From: a virus
DNA length: 26,665 bases
Reading direction: 5' to 3' (one strand)
Virus record (IMG/VR): IMGVR_UViG_3300006793_000231
Coordinates: 1 to 26,665 of that record
Both the position numbers and the translations under genes were made by a program. Every line of letters begins with the position of its first letter. The stretch's first letter is position 1. Of the stretch, positions 4,844 to 11,511 are shown in pieces. A model generated the notes under the pieces. It did no database searches, was not told where the DNA came from, and was given only the letters and a program-made list of their open reading frames with translations.

Positions 4844-5314
4844 ATGCAGAATGATAATGGCAACATAATAGAAAATGAGGAGGATTTAGACAAAAGCGAG
4901 GCGCAAAACGCGCCTGTAAGCGATTTAAATGAGGAAGATGACCCAGTCATCGAGCCAGAAGTAGTCAAAGTAAAGCGCAATGCACTTGGTCAGCTTGCCA
5001 AAGGTCAAGTGCTCAACCCTAACGGCCGACCTGCTGGCGCTATCAACATGACTAGCAAGTTAAAGAACGCCTTGTCTATTGTTGGCGAGGGGCGACACGC
5101 CTCTGCTGATTTGGAGATAGTGGACAAGGTGCTAGAGTTAGCAAAGCAAGGTGACAAGGCAATGATCCAATTGATATGGAACTATGTAGACGGCAAGCCT
5201 ATCCAAAGGATTGACCACACCTCGCTAGGTGAGGGAGTACAGGCGCTAAGTGACGAGCAAATGGAGAAGTTAAACAACACATTTAGCAAAGAGTCAAATG
5301 AAACGGACGAATAA
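4844..5314 (+). CDS. DUF5681-type protein, candidate terminase small subunit
   Basis: A 156-residue protein from the ATG at 4844. An in-frame ATG at 4802 is rejected because it lies inside the terminator hairpin and upstream of the promoter. Residues 1-36 are very acidic. Residues about 47-66 contain KGQVLNPNGRPAG, the signature of the DUF5681 family (G-Q-x-x-N-P-x-G-R-P-x-G). That family often sits just before phage terminase or portal genes and is thought to contain small-terminase-like DNA-binding proteins. Helices follow (TSKLKNALSIV; DKVLELAKQGDKAMIQLIWNY). The gene stands between tandem repeats and the large terminase, which fits recognition of packaging DNA. The end overlaps the next gene by 17 bases. 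Confidence 0.6.
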   Translation: MQNDNGNIIENEEDLDKSEAQNAPVSDLNEEDDPVIEPEVVKVKRNALGQLAKGQVLNPNGRPAGAINMTSKLKNALSIVGEGRHASADLEIVDKVLELAKQGDKAMIQLIWNYVDGKPIQRIDHTSLGEGVQALSDEQMEKLNNTFSKESNETDE

Positions 5315-5480
5315 ACAAATGATTGGAGACATTCTATGGTGCGTGGCGCTTGGCGCTGTGTGCCTGTTAGGTGTTGCGTTAGCCGTCCTTGTGTACAGGT
5401 TCATAGTGGACGCGTGGGCAGGCATTGCGATCGTGGCTGTGGCCATGGTGCTAGGCGCGTGGTGCGTGGGGAGGGGGTAG
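5298..5480 (+). CDS. Small two-span membrane protein, holin-like by size only
   Basis: A 60-residue protein with a short basic start (MKRTNKQ) and two hydrophobic segments, about residues 12-33 (ILWCVALGAVCLLGVALAVL) and 40-55 (AWAGIAIVAVAMVLGAW), joined by a short loop with RFIVD. Both ends are basic, so both are expected inside the cell. It starts inside the preceding gene (17-base overlap, different frame), which suggests coupled translation. Its size and topology are like those of some holins, but no lysis enzyme is next to it. Other possible roles are membrane anchoring or superinfection control. A second ATG at codon 8 is also possible. Confidence 0.5.
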   Translation: MKRTNKQMIGDILWCVALGAVCLLGVALAVLVYRFIVDAWAGIAIVAVAMVLGAWCVGRG

Positions 5481-5555
5481 TAATTGACCCTTGCCCTTCG
5501 TTCGGTTGATAAAAGTTAGGGTGCCGCAAAATAGTATAATCAATTTTTCCAATCC

Positions 5556-5665
5556 ATTGACAACGCCCCACGCCCATGGCATTATTTATGGATTGACAAC
5601 GCCCCACGCCCATGGCATAAGTGATTAAGGTAATAATTGACAACGCCCCACGCACCTGGTGAAAT
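5556..5665 (+). repeat. Three promoter-like direct repeats upstream of the large terminase
   Basis: Copies begin at 5556, 5592 and 5636. Each has TTGACA, then a G+C-rich 17-base spacer starting ACGCCCCACGC, then a -10-like hexamer (CATTAT at 5580, CATAAG at 5616, TGAAAT at 5660). The first two copies are identical over 27 bases; the third changes CCATGG to ACCTGG. The spacing is exactly that of a sigma70 promoter. They may be tandem promoters for the terminase, or binding sites for a protein that also shape promoter activity. They fill most of the 229-base gap before the terminase. Confidence 0.6.
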
Positions 5666-5709
5666 ATATATATAATTTTTTTTCAATAACTTGACAACAT
5701 ACAAAAAGA

Positions 5710-7221
5710 ATGGCAATAGACCCTAAGAAAATCAAAATGATAGCGGAGCTGACCCCTGCAGAGAGGAAGTATATTCTGTCTAAGGAGGAGAATTTCCCTT
5801 ACTTTTTCGTGTATTATTTTGTTGATTATGTGAACTATCCTTTTGCTGACTTCCACTATGATATGTTCAGCGACGTGGCGAAGATGATTAATTGTGAGTT
5901 GCGGGAGGTTGGGTGGATTGCGTTTCGTGAATCGGCTAAAACATCTATTGCAAAGGGCTTCGTTACCTACTTGGCGGCATATAATAAGCGTAACTATATT
6001 AATGTGGACTCGTATTCTAAGGAGAATGCTGAGCGTATCTTGTTCGATATTGTGTTGGAAATGCAGACGAACAAGCGTTTGGTGGAGGATTTCGGGCAGA
6101 TGTATAATGCTAAGAGGGAGAATAATGAGGTGACGCAGAAGAGGGTGTCAAACTTCATTACGAACAACGGGGTGCGTGTGGAGGCTCACTCGACTCAGGA
6201 GCCTGTGCGAGGTAGGCTGTCACGACAGTTTCGTCCTGATGCGGTGATTTTGGATGACTTTGAGACGGATAAGACTATTGCATCGGAGGCTACTACACTG
6301 TCCATCAGGAACCACATTGGGGAGTTCCAGGGAGGTTTGGCACCTAATGCTTTTGTGCTTTATTTGGGGAACTACATTTCGGAGTACTGTAATGTGCAGT
6401 GGTTGATGGATCGTGCGAAGGAGGACGATAAGATAATGATTAGGAATATCCCTGTGATGGTAAGCGATGAGCCTACATGGCCAGGGAAGTATGTGCGGAA
6501 TGATGTGGATAAAGTTGGGGATAATGTGGATAAGGTGTCGATTGAGACGATTGAGAAGCGGTTGTCTAGTCCTGATGAGGGTAATAGGAGGTTCTTGGCG
6601 GAAATGATGAATGAGCCTGTTGATTACAGTCATCAGATTTTTCATAAGGAGATGTTTAAATATGTGGAGTGGGATGACATAACGGCGAAAAGTACTGCTT
6701 GTTATGTGACTATTGATACGGCGGTGTCACAGGAGGCGAAGGCGGACTATACGGGGATTACGATTAACTGGGTGGACACCGAGGGTATGTGGCATTTGAA
6801 GTCGTTTAGGAAGAAGATCACGCCGACAGAGGTGATTGATTTGATATTTGGGCTACACAACCAATATCATCCAGAGAAGATAGGGATTGAGAAGGGGATG
6901 TATACGAGTGTCATTAAGCCTTTCTTGCAGGAGGAGATGCGCGAGAGGAATGTATATCCGTATATAGTGGAGGTGGAGCATCAGAATAAGAAGAAGGAGG
7001 CGCGTATTGAGTGGTTGTTGCCACGCTACGAGGCGGGGAGTATCTTCCATTTGAAGGGGGAGTGTGGGGATTTGGAGAATGAGCTAATGCGACACCCAGT
7101 AAACGTACATGATGACGTGGCGGATAGTGCTTCAATGCAGACGCAGATTGCTCAACGGCGGTATTCCGAGGGGCTGGAGGAGTTAAATGAGCCAGAAACA
7201 TATTCTGACATCGGAATTTAG
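5710..7221 (+). CDS. terL: Terminase large subunit (ATPase plus nuclease)
   Basis: The 503-residue packaging motor that pumps DNA into the capsid and cuts the concatemer. The ATPase half has a deviant Walker A (FRESAKTS, residues 72-79, with R73 and K77), Walker B with D182-D183 (AVILDDFE), and a motif III-like YLGNY (218-222). The nuclease half has the RNase H-like acids D336 (TIDTAVS), E394 (IGIEKG) and D468-D469 (HDDVADS). Length is typical of the Terminase_6-type family. Codons ending in G or T dominate (many GTG, TTG, AGG and CGT), unlike the coat gene, where A-ending codons and CGA prevail. There is no Shine-Dalgarno sequence; TTGACAAC lies 19 bases before the ATG. Confidence 0.95.
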   Translation: MAIDPKKIKMIAELTPAERKYILSKEENFPYFFVYYFVDYVNYPFADFHYDMFSDVAKMINCELREVGWIAFRESAKTSIAKGFVTYLAAYNKRNYINVDSYSKENAERILFDIVLEMQTNKRLVEDFGQMYNAKRENNEVTQKRVSNFITNNGVRVEAHSTQEPVRGRLSRQFRPDAVILDDFETDKTIASEATTLSIRNHIGEFQGGLAPNAFVLYLGNYISEYCNVQWLMDRAKEDDKIMIRNIPVMVSDEPTWPGKYVRNDVDKVGDNVDKVSIETIEKRLSSPDEGNRRFLAEMMNEPVDYSHQIFHKEMFKYVEWDDITAKSTACYVTIDTAVSQEAKADYTGITINWVDTEGMWHLKSFRKKITPTEVIDLIFGLHNQYHPEKIGIEKGMYTSVIKPFLQEEMRERNVYPYIVEVEHQNKKKEARIEWLLPRYEAGSIFHLKGECGDLENELMRHPVNVHDDVADSASMQTQIAQRRYSEGLEELNEPETYSDIGI

Positions 7222-7238
7222 TGTGATTGTCAAGTTCA

Positions 7239-7247
7239 TGGTATAAT
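7239..7247 (+). promoter_or_regulatory. Extended -10 promoter (TGG-TATAAT)
   Basis: TGGTATAATTATTA matches the motif before the gene at 20954. TTGTCA lies only 9 bases upstream, too close to act as a -35 box. The predicted start near 7254 gives a leader of about 24 bases to the ATG at 7278. Confidence 0.5.
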
Positions 7248-7277
7248 TATTACAATTAATAGTAATAAAATTAGATT

Positions 7278-7457
7278 ATGCCAGCAAAAAAGGTAACAAA
7301 ATCTGTTAGAAAGCCACGATCAGCTCCAAAGAAGGTGTCTGTATCGGTTTTTGACGGTGGAAACTTGGTACGAGAGTACTCAAAGGAGGTTCATGGCAAG
7401 GATTTTGCTAAATTAGCGGAGTCTTTGGCAGCAAAGAAGGGATTTACAGTAAAATAA
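7278..7457 (+). CDS. 59-aa basic protein
   Basis: The N-terminal 20 residues are lysine/arginine-rich (MPAKKVTKSVRKPRSAPKKV). A compact part follows (SVSVFDGGNLVREY, then a helix KDFAKLAESLAAKKG). The basic tail plus small folded domain could bind nucleic acid. It is the first gene after the terminase and has its own promoter motif. The stop lies in the AAAT repeat before the next gene, which is also very basic. I do not recognise a family. Confidence 0.6.
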   Translation: MPAKKVTKSVRKPRSAPKKVSVSVFDGGNLVREYSKEVHGKDFAKLAESLAAKKGFTVK

Positions 7458-7471
7458 ATAAATAAATAAAT
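7452..7471 (+). repeat. (AAAT)5 tetranucleotide repeat between two genes
   Basis: Five perfect AAAT units run from the stop of one basic protein to the base before the ATG of the next. Slippage here would change only the leader spacing, not a reading frame. Confidence 0.7.
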
Positions 7472-7840
7472 ATGGCATTAGTTAAGAAAAAAACCAGAAG
7501 AAAAATCAAAAGAAAGGCAGTAGGTGTTACTTCAGATATACTATCTGCACCAGCAAGGCTTAAGTCTTCAAGGTCAATAAAAAGAGATAATAAGGAGTTG
7601 GCCATTATTAAGCGAGCGAGGACAAAGTCACCAAGACGAAATCCGAATGGCTCTGTTGCATTGTGGCCTGACTTACAGGACTTATTAAATGAGGGTGAGG
7701 CAAAAAAGACAAAGGAAGAGATTAAGAAAAGACGAGCTAAAGCAAAGACTAAAGCAAAGAAGAAGGCAGATGCGAAGAAGAAAAGAGCGGCTCGTGAGAA
7801 GGCACTAACAAAGAAGATGAAAGGTGGATTTCGGCCGTAA
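7472..7840 (+). CDS. 122-aa lysine/arginine-rich protein
   Basis: Starts MALVKKKTRRKIKRKAVG. A middle part without strong bias (NGSVALWPDLQDLLNEGEA) is followed by a long helical lysine-rich stretch (about residues 78-115, KKTKEEIKKRRAKAKTKAK-type). The composition is unusual even for phages and suggests binding to DNA or RNA, perhaps inside the head. It lies between terminase and portal, where minor head proteins are often found. There is no homology that I recognise; a low-complexity protein of this kind could also be a packaging or scaffold helper. Confidence 0.55.
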   Translation: MALVKKKTRRKIKRKAVGVTSDILSAPARLKSSRSIKRDNKELAIIKRARTKSPRRNPNGSVALWPDLQDLLNEGEAKKTKEEIKKRRAKAKTKAKKKADAKKKRAAREKALTKKMKGGFRP

Positions 7841-7851
7841 TATAAAATAAT

Positions 7852-9852
7852 ATGATAAAAAAAGAGATACGCGATAAAATCGTGAGTCAGGCTCTTTCAG
7901 AAATAGAATTTGCTCGTAAGCACAAGCAGGGGAAGATTGGGAACTGGGCTAAAAACGAGTCAATGTACTATGGAGTGAAGGTGAAGTCTGATGATTCAAG
8001 AGCGAATGTGGAACTAGGACGAATGCAAGAGTTCGTTCATACGCTGATGTCTAAGATTGACGAACCGTTGAAGTTTAAGTTCGTTAAACGAAAGCCAGCA
8101 CAGAAGCCTCGTGTTGAAAGACTTAACTCACTAGCATCATTTGATGCGAACCGTGACTTCTGGGATCTTAAAGACCTTGTAGGAAAGAAGCAGGGTATTT
8201 TGTATGGTAGGGCTATGTATGCTTATCATGCTGATTCACAGGACGGATATACACCGCACCTGGAGAACATTGATGTTTATGACTTCTTGATTGATCCTTC
8301 TGCTGGAGGTATTGATATTGATAAGGCTATGTTCATGGGTCGTTATGGGGTTGTAAAGACTAAGAGCCAGTTGAAGGCGGATAAGGGTCTATATATAAAG
8401 ACTGAGATTAACAAGTTGATTGACGGTCATGGTAATGCCGATGAGAACAGTACTGAGGAGAACAACAAGAAGAACAGAACATCAGCACAGAACGTGACTG
8501 ATACTGACAAGCAGATTGTTGACCCTGATAAGTATAAGTTCTGGGAGTGGTACACAACATATAATGGTGTGCGTTATTACCTATTGCTAAATGAGAATGG
8601 CGCTCGTGCTATTCGTTGTGAGGAGTTGAAGGATGTGTTTGCTAATAACGATTGGCCGATTTGGACATGGGCAGCATTTCCTGATTTGACAGAGTTCTGG
8701 ACTCCTTCATATGCAGACTTTGTGCGTGAGATATTCATGGCGCAGTCAGTATCTGTAAACCAGATGCTTGATAACGCAGAGCAGATTAACAAACCCCAGA
8801 AATTGGTTGATGTTACAGCTCTAGAGAACTTGGCAGACATTAAGTACAAGAAGGGGGGTGTTATTAGAACTAAGGGTGGTGTTGATGTACAGAAGGCAAT
8901 GCAGATTGTAGAGACTCCTAGCATCAAGACTCCTTTGGATGTATACGCCACTCTTGAGAGTATTCAGGAGAAGGCGCTGGGTATTACAGCAGCATCTAAG
9001 GGTGTAGCTGATACTGGTGGTAAAGCTACTATCTACGAAGGGAACCAGGCTAACACAGCTGATCGTTTCGGACTGTTGAATAAATCATATGCCTTTGGTT
9101 ACCGACGTTTCGCTTCTCTATATGAGAATGGTGTACGAGAACACTTATCAAAGAAGATGGCAATAGATGTACTTGGGCCAAACGGAATTGATATTAAAGA
9201 GATTAGTAAGAAGGATATCTTCTGGAAGAACGATAAGTTCGGAGTTCAAGTAGAATCATCTGCTGCGGAAGAAGCGTTGTCAATTGCTGACAAGAGAGCT
9301 AAGTTGAACTTCCTACAGTCACAGAACGGAAGCCCCGTTATTAATCCTCAGAAGTCAGTAGAAATCCAGGGGCAAATCTCTGGAATGACAGAGGAGCAGA
9401 TGCGAGAGTTGCTGGATGTGTCTGAATTTGGAGATGCCAACCTAATGGCAGAAGCAGATCGCGATATAGAAAGAATCCTCGAGGGAGAAGTATTCAAGCC
9501 AAACTTGCACGCTAATACAGCTTACCTACAACGATTTGTGGACTACTTCACAGACCATGAGGAAGATATTACGGCAGAACAGTTTGCTGGACTGGAGCGA
9601 TACATGGCTTCACTGAACCCTATTGTTGTACAAAACATGGTTCGTGAACTGGAAATCCAGAAATTGAAGCAACAGGCAATGCAGATTTCATTGGCAGAAG
9701 ACCCTAATGGGGTGACTTCTGGTGGGAATCCTACAAACCCTGCTGATGATACTAATCCTTTGAATGGGGGCGGTGGACGTATTCCAAAGCCACGAAGGAT
9801 TATTGAAGAGACATCTCAAGAGATTACAAGTAATCAAGCTAACCAATTTTAA
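7852..9852 (+). CDS. Portal protein
   Basis: A 666-residue protein, near the size of P22 gp1 (725). Portal proteins form the dodecameric ring at one capsid vertex through which DNA is packed and leaves. The N-terminal part has the usual portal features (MIKKEIRDKIVSQALSEIEF; a helical region with YGRAMYAYHAD and VYDFLIDPSAGG). Residues about 265-320 contain the WPIWTWAAFPDLTEFWTPSY and MAQSVSVNQMLDNAEQINKP regions, typical of portal stem and clip helices. The C-terminal tail is Asn/Gly/Pro-rich (NPTNPADDTNPLNGGGG) and probably flexible. The gene ends two bases before the next start. Confidence 0.85.
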   Translation: MIKKEIRDKIVSQALSEIEFARKHKQGKIGNWAKNESMYYGVKVKSDDSRANVELGRMQEFVHTLMSKIDEPLKFKFVKRKPAQKPRVERLNSLASFDANRDFWDLKDLVGKKQGILYGRAMYAYHADSQDGYTPHLENIDVYDFLIDPSAGGIDIDKAMFMGRYGVVKTKSQLKADKGLYIKTEINKLIDGHGNADENSTEENNKKNRTSAQNVTDTDKQIVDPDKYKFWEWYTTYNGVRYYLLLNENGARAIRCEELKDVFANNDWPIWTWAAFPDLTEFWTPSYADFVREIFMAQSVSVNQMLDNAEQINKPQKLVDVTALENLADIKYKKGGVIRTKGGVDVQKAMQIVETPSIKTPLDVYATLESIQEKALGITAASKGVADTGGKATIYEGNQANTADRFGLLNKSYAFGYRRFASLYENGVREHLSKKMAIDVLGPNGIDIKEISKKDIFWKNDKFGVQVESSAAEEALSIADKRAKLNFLQSQNGSPVINPQKSVEIQGQISGMTEEQMRELLDVSEFGDANLMAEADRDIERILEGEVFKPNLHANTAYLQRFVDYFTDHEEDITAEQFAGLERYMASLNPIVVQNMVRELEIQKLKQQAMQISLAEDPNGVTSGGNPTNPADDTNPLNGGGGRIPKPRRIIEETSQEITSNQANQF

Positions 9853-9854
9853 GA

Positions 9855-10259
9855 ATGACAAAATATACTTATAAGGTGATTGAAGAGAATGAAGATCCTT
9901 ATGCTCAAATTATTGAGAAAGGTAATATTAGTGCGAAGTTTACCTTCGCAGAAATGAAGGCAGAACAACAGAAGGTTGATAAGACTATGGAACAGATAGA
10001 TGCACAGCGTCGTATCCACGATGCTGAATGTAAGAACATTGAAGATCATCATCCAGAAGTATTAGATGTTGACCCAGAACACCGTTCACACCTATGTACT
10101 TATCATATGGCTATCCAGAATCGTTCAGAACAAGCAGACTTACTCAAAATATATAAGGATGCAAAGAAAGAGATTGCCGAAGAAATGGCAATCATCATGA
10201 AAGAACTTGATATTCCAGAAGTAGTTAACATAAGTGACCTAGCCAATGACGAAAAATAA
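9855..10259 (+). CDS. 134-aa helical protein
   Basis: An acidic protein with a long predicted coiled coil (FAEMKAEQQKVDKTMEQIDA) and a second helix (ADLLKIYKDAKKEIAEEMAI). A middle segment has four His residues and two Cys (DAECKNIEDHHPEVLD; SHLCTYH), which could bind metal. It follows the portal by 2 bases and overlaps the next gene by 14 bases. Position between portal and scaffold suggests a head assembly role. Family unknown. Confidence 0.6.
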   Translation: MTKYTYKVIEENEDPYAQIIEKGNISAKFTFAEMKAEQQKVDKTMEQIDAQRRIHDAECKNIEDHHPEVLDVDPEHRSHLCTYHMAIQNRSEQADLLKIYKDAKKEIAEEMAIIMKELDIPEVVNISDLANDEK

Positions 10260-10530
10260 AACAGAAGAAATGAAGGAGGATATCAGCAAGTACGCGGAAA
10301 TTGCTGTTATTGCTCAAACTAAGGGCGGGAAAGTTCTTGTTGACACTCTTAGACAAGATACAGCTAATGCTGTAGAGACATTGTCTAATTCCTTTAAGGA
10401 TAAAAGTCACGTGGAGTTGATAGCTCTGTGTGCTGACCTTAAGGCTAAGTTAGACCTTTATCGGGTTCTAATTAAGGCAGAAGGCAACAAGAAAGAGATT
10501 GAGGAACTATTAGAAGAAGAGCTTCAATAG
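10246..10530 (+). CDS. 94-aa helical protein
   Basis: Almost entirely helical by composition (KTEEMKEDISKYAEIAVIAQ, then VELIALCADLKAKLDLYRVL), ending in an acidic EELLEEELQ tail. It overlaps the preceding gene by 14 bases, so translation is probably coupled. After its stop comes a hairpin (10536-10553) and then the scaffold promoter, so it ends the portal transcript. It may be a minor head or packaging factor; no domain is recognised. Confidence 0.6.
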   Translation: MTKNKTEEMKEDISKYAEIAVIAQTKGGKVLVDTLRQDTANAVETLSNSFKDKSHVELIALCADLKAKLDLYRVLIKAEGNKKEIEELLEEELQ

Positions 10531-10535
10531 CACAT

Positions 10536-10553
10536 CGCAAGGTGTGTCTTGCG
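10536..10553 (+). terminator. Hairpin after the portal gene group, possible weak terminator
   Basis: CGCAAG (10536-10541), loop GTGTGT, CTTGCG (10548-10553). No T-tract follows, so it may be a processing or protein-binding hairpin rather than a terminator. The stem matches that at 4781-4812. Confidence 0.35.
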
Positions 10554-10602
10554 CCTGTCAGCTTCCCATTCGGCTGTCGGACGCAGGACTTACCTTACGA
10601 GA

Positions 10603-10631
10603 TTGTCACAAGGACATTTATAAGGTATAAT
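10603..10631 (+). promoter_or_regulatory. Strong sigma70-type promoter of the scaffold/capsid operon
   Basis: TTGTCA (10603-10608), 17 bases, then a perfect TATAAT (10626-10631). It is the best consensus promoter in the window and fits the need for high coat expression. The predicted start is near 10639, about 68 bases before the ATG. Confidence 0.7.
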
Positions 10632-10638
10632 TACTAAT

Positions 10639-10706
10639 AACGAGGGTAAACTCGGTCAAGTTTATCAGAGAGGCACTTACCTCGCTTTAAATAAAAAGGA
10701 TAAAAT
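10639..10706 (+). promoter_or_regulatory. Structured 5' leader of the scaffold/capsid mRNA
   Basis: CGAGG-G-TAA (10641-10649) can pair with TTACCTCG (10677-10684) over 8 bp with one bulge. Local alternatives are CGAG/CTCG (10641-10654), GGTAAAC/GTTTATC (10645-10666, one G-U) and GAGG/CCTC (10670-10683). The stem would begin about +3 of the mRNA. AAGGA (10696-10700) is a Shine-Dalgarno-like site, unusual for this phage. Confidence 0.45.
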
Positions 10707-11471
10707 ATGAATGAAGAAACACCTACTCAACCTGAAGAGGATACAAAACCTCAGGAACAGGAAGAAGCGCCTGAAGAAGAAAAAGCTGAAGATGTCAATG
10801 ATGCTACTGAGACAGAAGAGAAGGCTCCAGCGGCTGAAGAGACTATTGGTGACTCACTACCTGCGTCTGAAAAGACAAAGAAGGGTGGTAAACCAGACAC
10901 AATACCTTTTGATGTATTTGAAAACATGAAGAAGGAATTGAAAGAAGAGATTCGTTCTCTTAAAGATGATAAAGATACAAAGGAATCCGTTGTTGGAGAC
11001 CTAGATCTTAAAGATCTGTCATCTAAGCATGACGTTAGCCAGGAGTTCCTTGCTGACTTTGCACAAGCTATTGAGGGGAAAGCAATATCAAAGTTTGAAG
11101 ATAGATTCAAAGGCATTGAGGCCAAAGAAGCTGCTGCAGAATTTGATAAGAAATTTGCAACTCTATTAGATAACGCACTTGAGATTTCGCCAGATTATTC
11201 TGACATAATCAATGCTGACGTTATTAAGACGCTAGCCCAAAAACCAGAGAACCAAGATAAGACAGTATCTAAACTTATCGAGGAGACCTATGGCAAAGCT
11301 GTTACTGGACGACGCTCTGCTGAAACAACGACACCAGGAGGGGGACAAGAACCTCAGAAATTAGATCTTAATAAGGCACAAACAGACCCTGCATACTTCA
11401 AAGAAGTGATGGCAGACCCAACTCTTAAAAAAGAGTACAACGAAGGCCTAGAGAAAAGAATTAACTTCTAA
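10707..11471 (+). CDS. Probable scaffolding protein
   Basis: A 254-residue, highly charged protein just before the coat gene. Residues 1-60 are a Glu/Pro/Ala-rich, low-complexity acidic region (PEEDTKPQEQEEAPEEE). Helical parts follow (FENMKKELKEEIRSLKDD; KFEDRFKGIEAKEAAAEF). The C-terminus has LDLNKAQTDPAYFKEVMADP, then a basic end (LEKRINF), as expected for the coat-binding end of a scaffold. Scaffolds guide procapsid assembly and leave or are degraded. Identification rests on position and composition. The start has an AAGGA site 6 bases away, one of few Shine-Dalgarno-like sites in the window. Confidence 0.7.
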   Translation: MNEETPTQPEEDTKPQEQEEAPEEEKAEDVNDATETEEKAPAAEETIGDSLPASEKTKKGGKPDTIPFDVFENMKKELKEEIRSLKDDKDTKESVVGDLDLKDLSSKHDVSQEFLADFAQAIEGKAISKFEDRFKGIEAKEAAAEFDKKFATLLDNALEISPDYSDIINADVIKTLAQKPENQDKTVSKLIEETYGKAVTGRRSAETTTPGGGQEPQKLDLNKAQTDPAYFKEVMADPTLKKEYNEGLEKRINF

Positions 11472-11482
11472 TCTTGAGAATG

Positions 11483-11501
11483 GGTTAATTAGTATTTAAC
11501 C
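11483..11501 (+). promoter_or_regulatory. Hairpin just upstream of the coat start
   Basis: GGTTAA (11483-11488), loop of 7, TTAACC (11496-11501), ending 10 bases before the coat ATG. It may protect a processed coat mRNA or set its translation rate. Confidence 0.35.
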
Positions 11502-11511
11502 TTACAAATAA

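Noticed and set aside
5298-5480. Confident holin call
   Set aside because: Two membrane spans and size fit, but there is no endolysin or spanin beside it and the position next to the terminase genes is not diagnostic.
10531-10706. tRNA or tmRNA gene in the gap
   Set aside because: The stems do not form a cloverleaf and no T-loop (GTTCRA) with matching acceptor arm is present.
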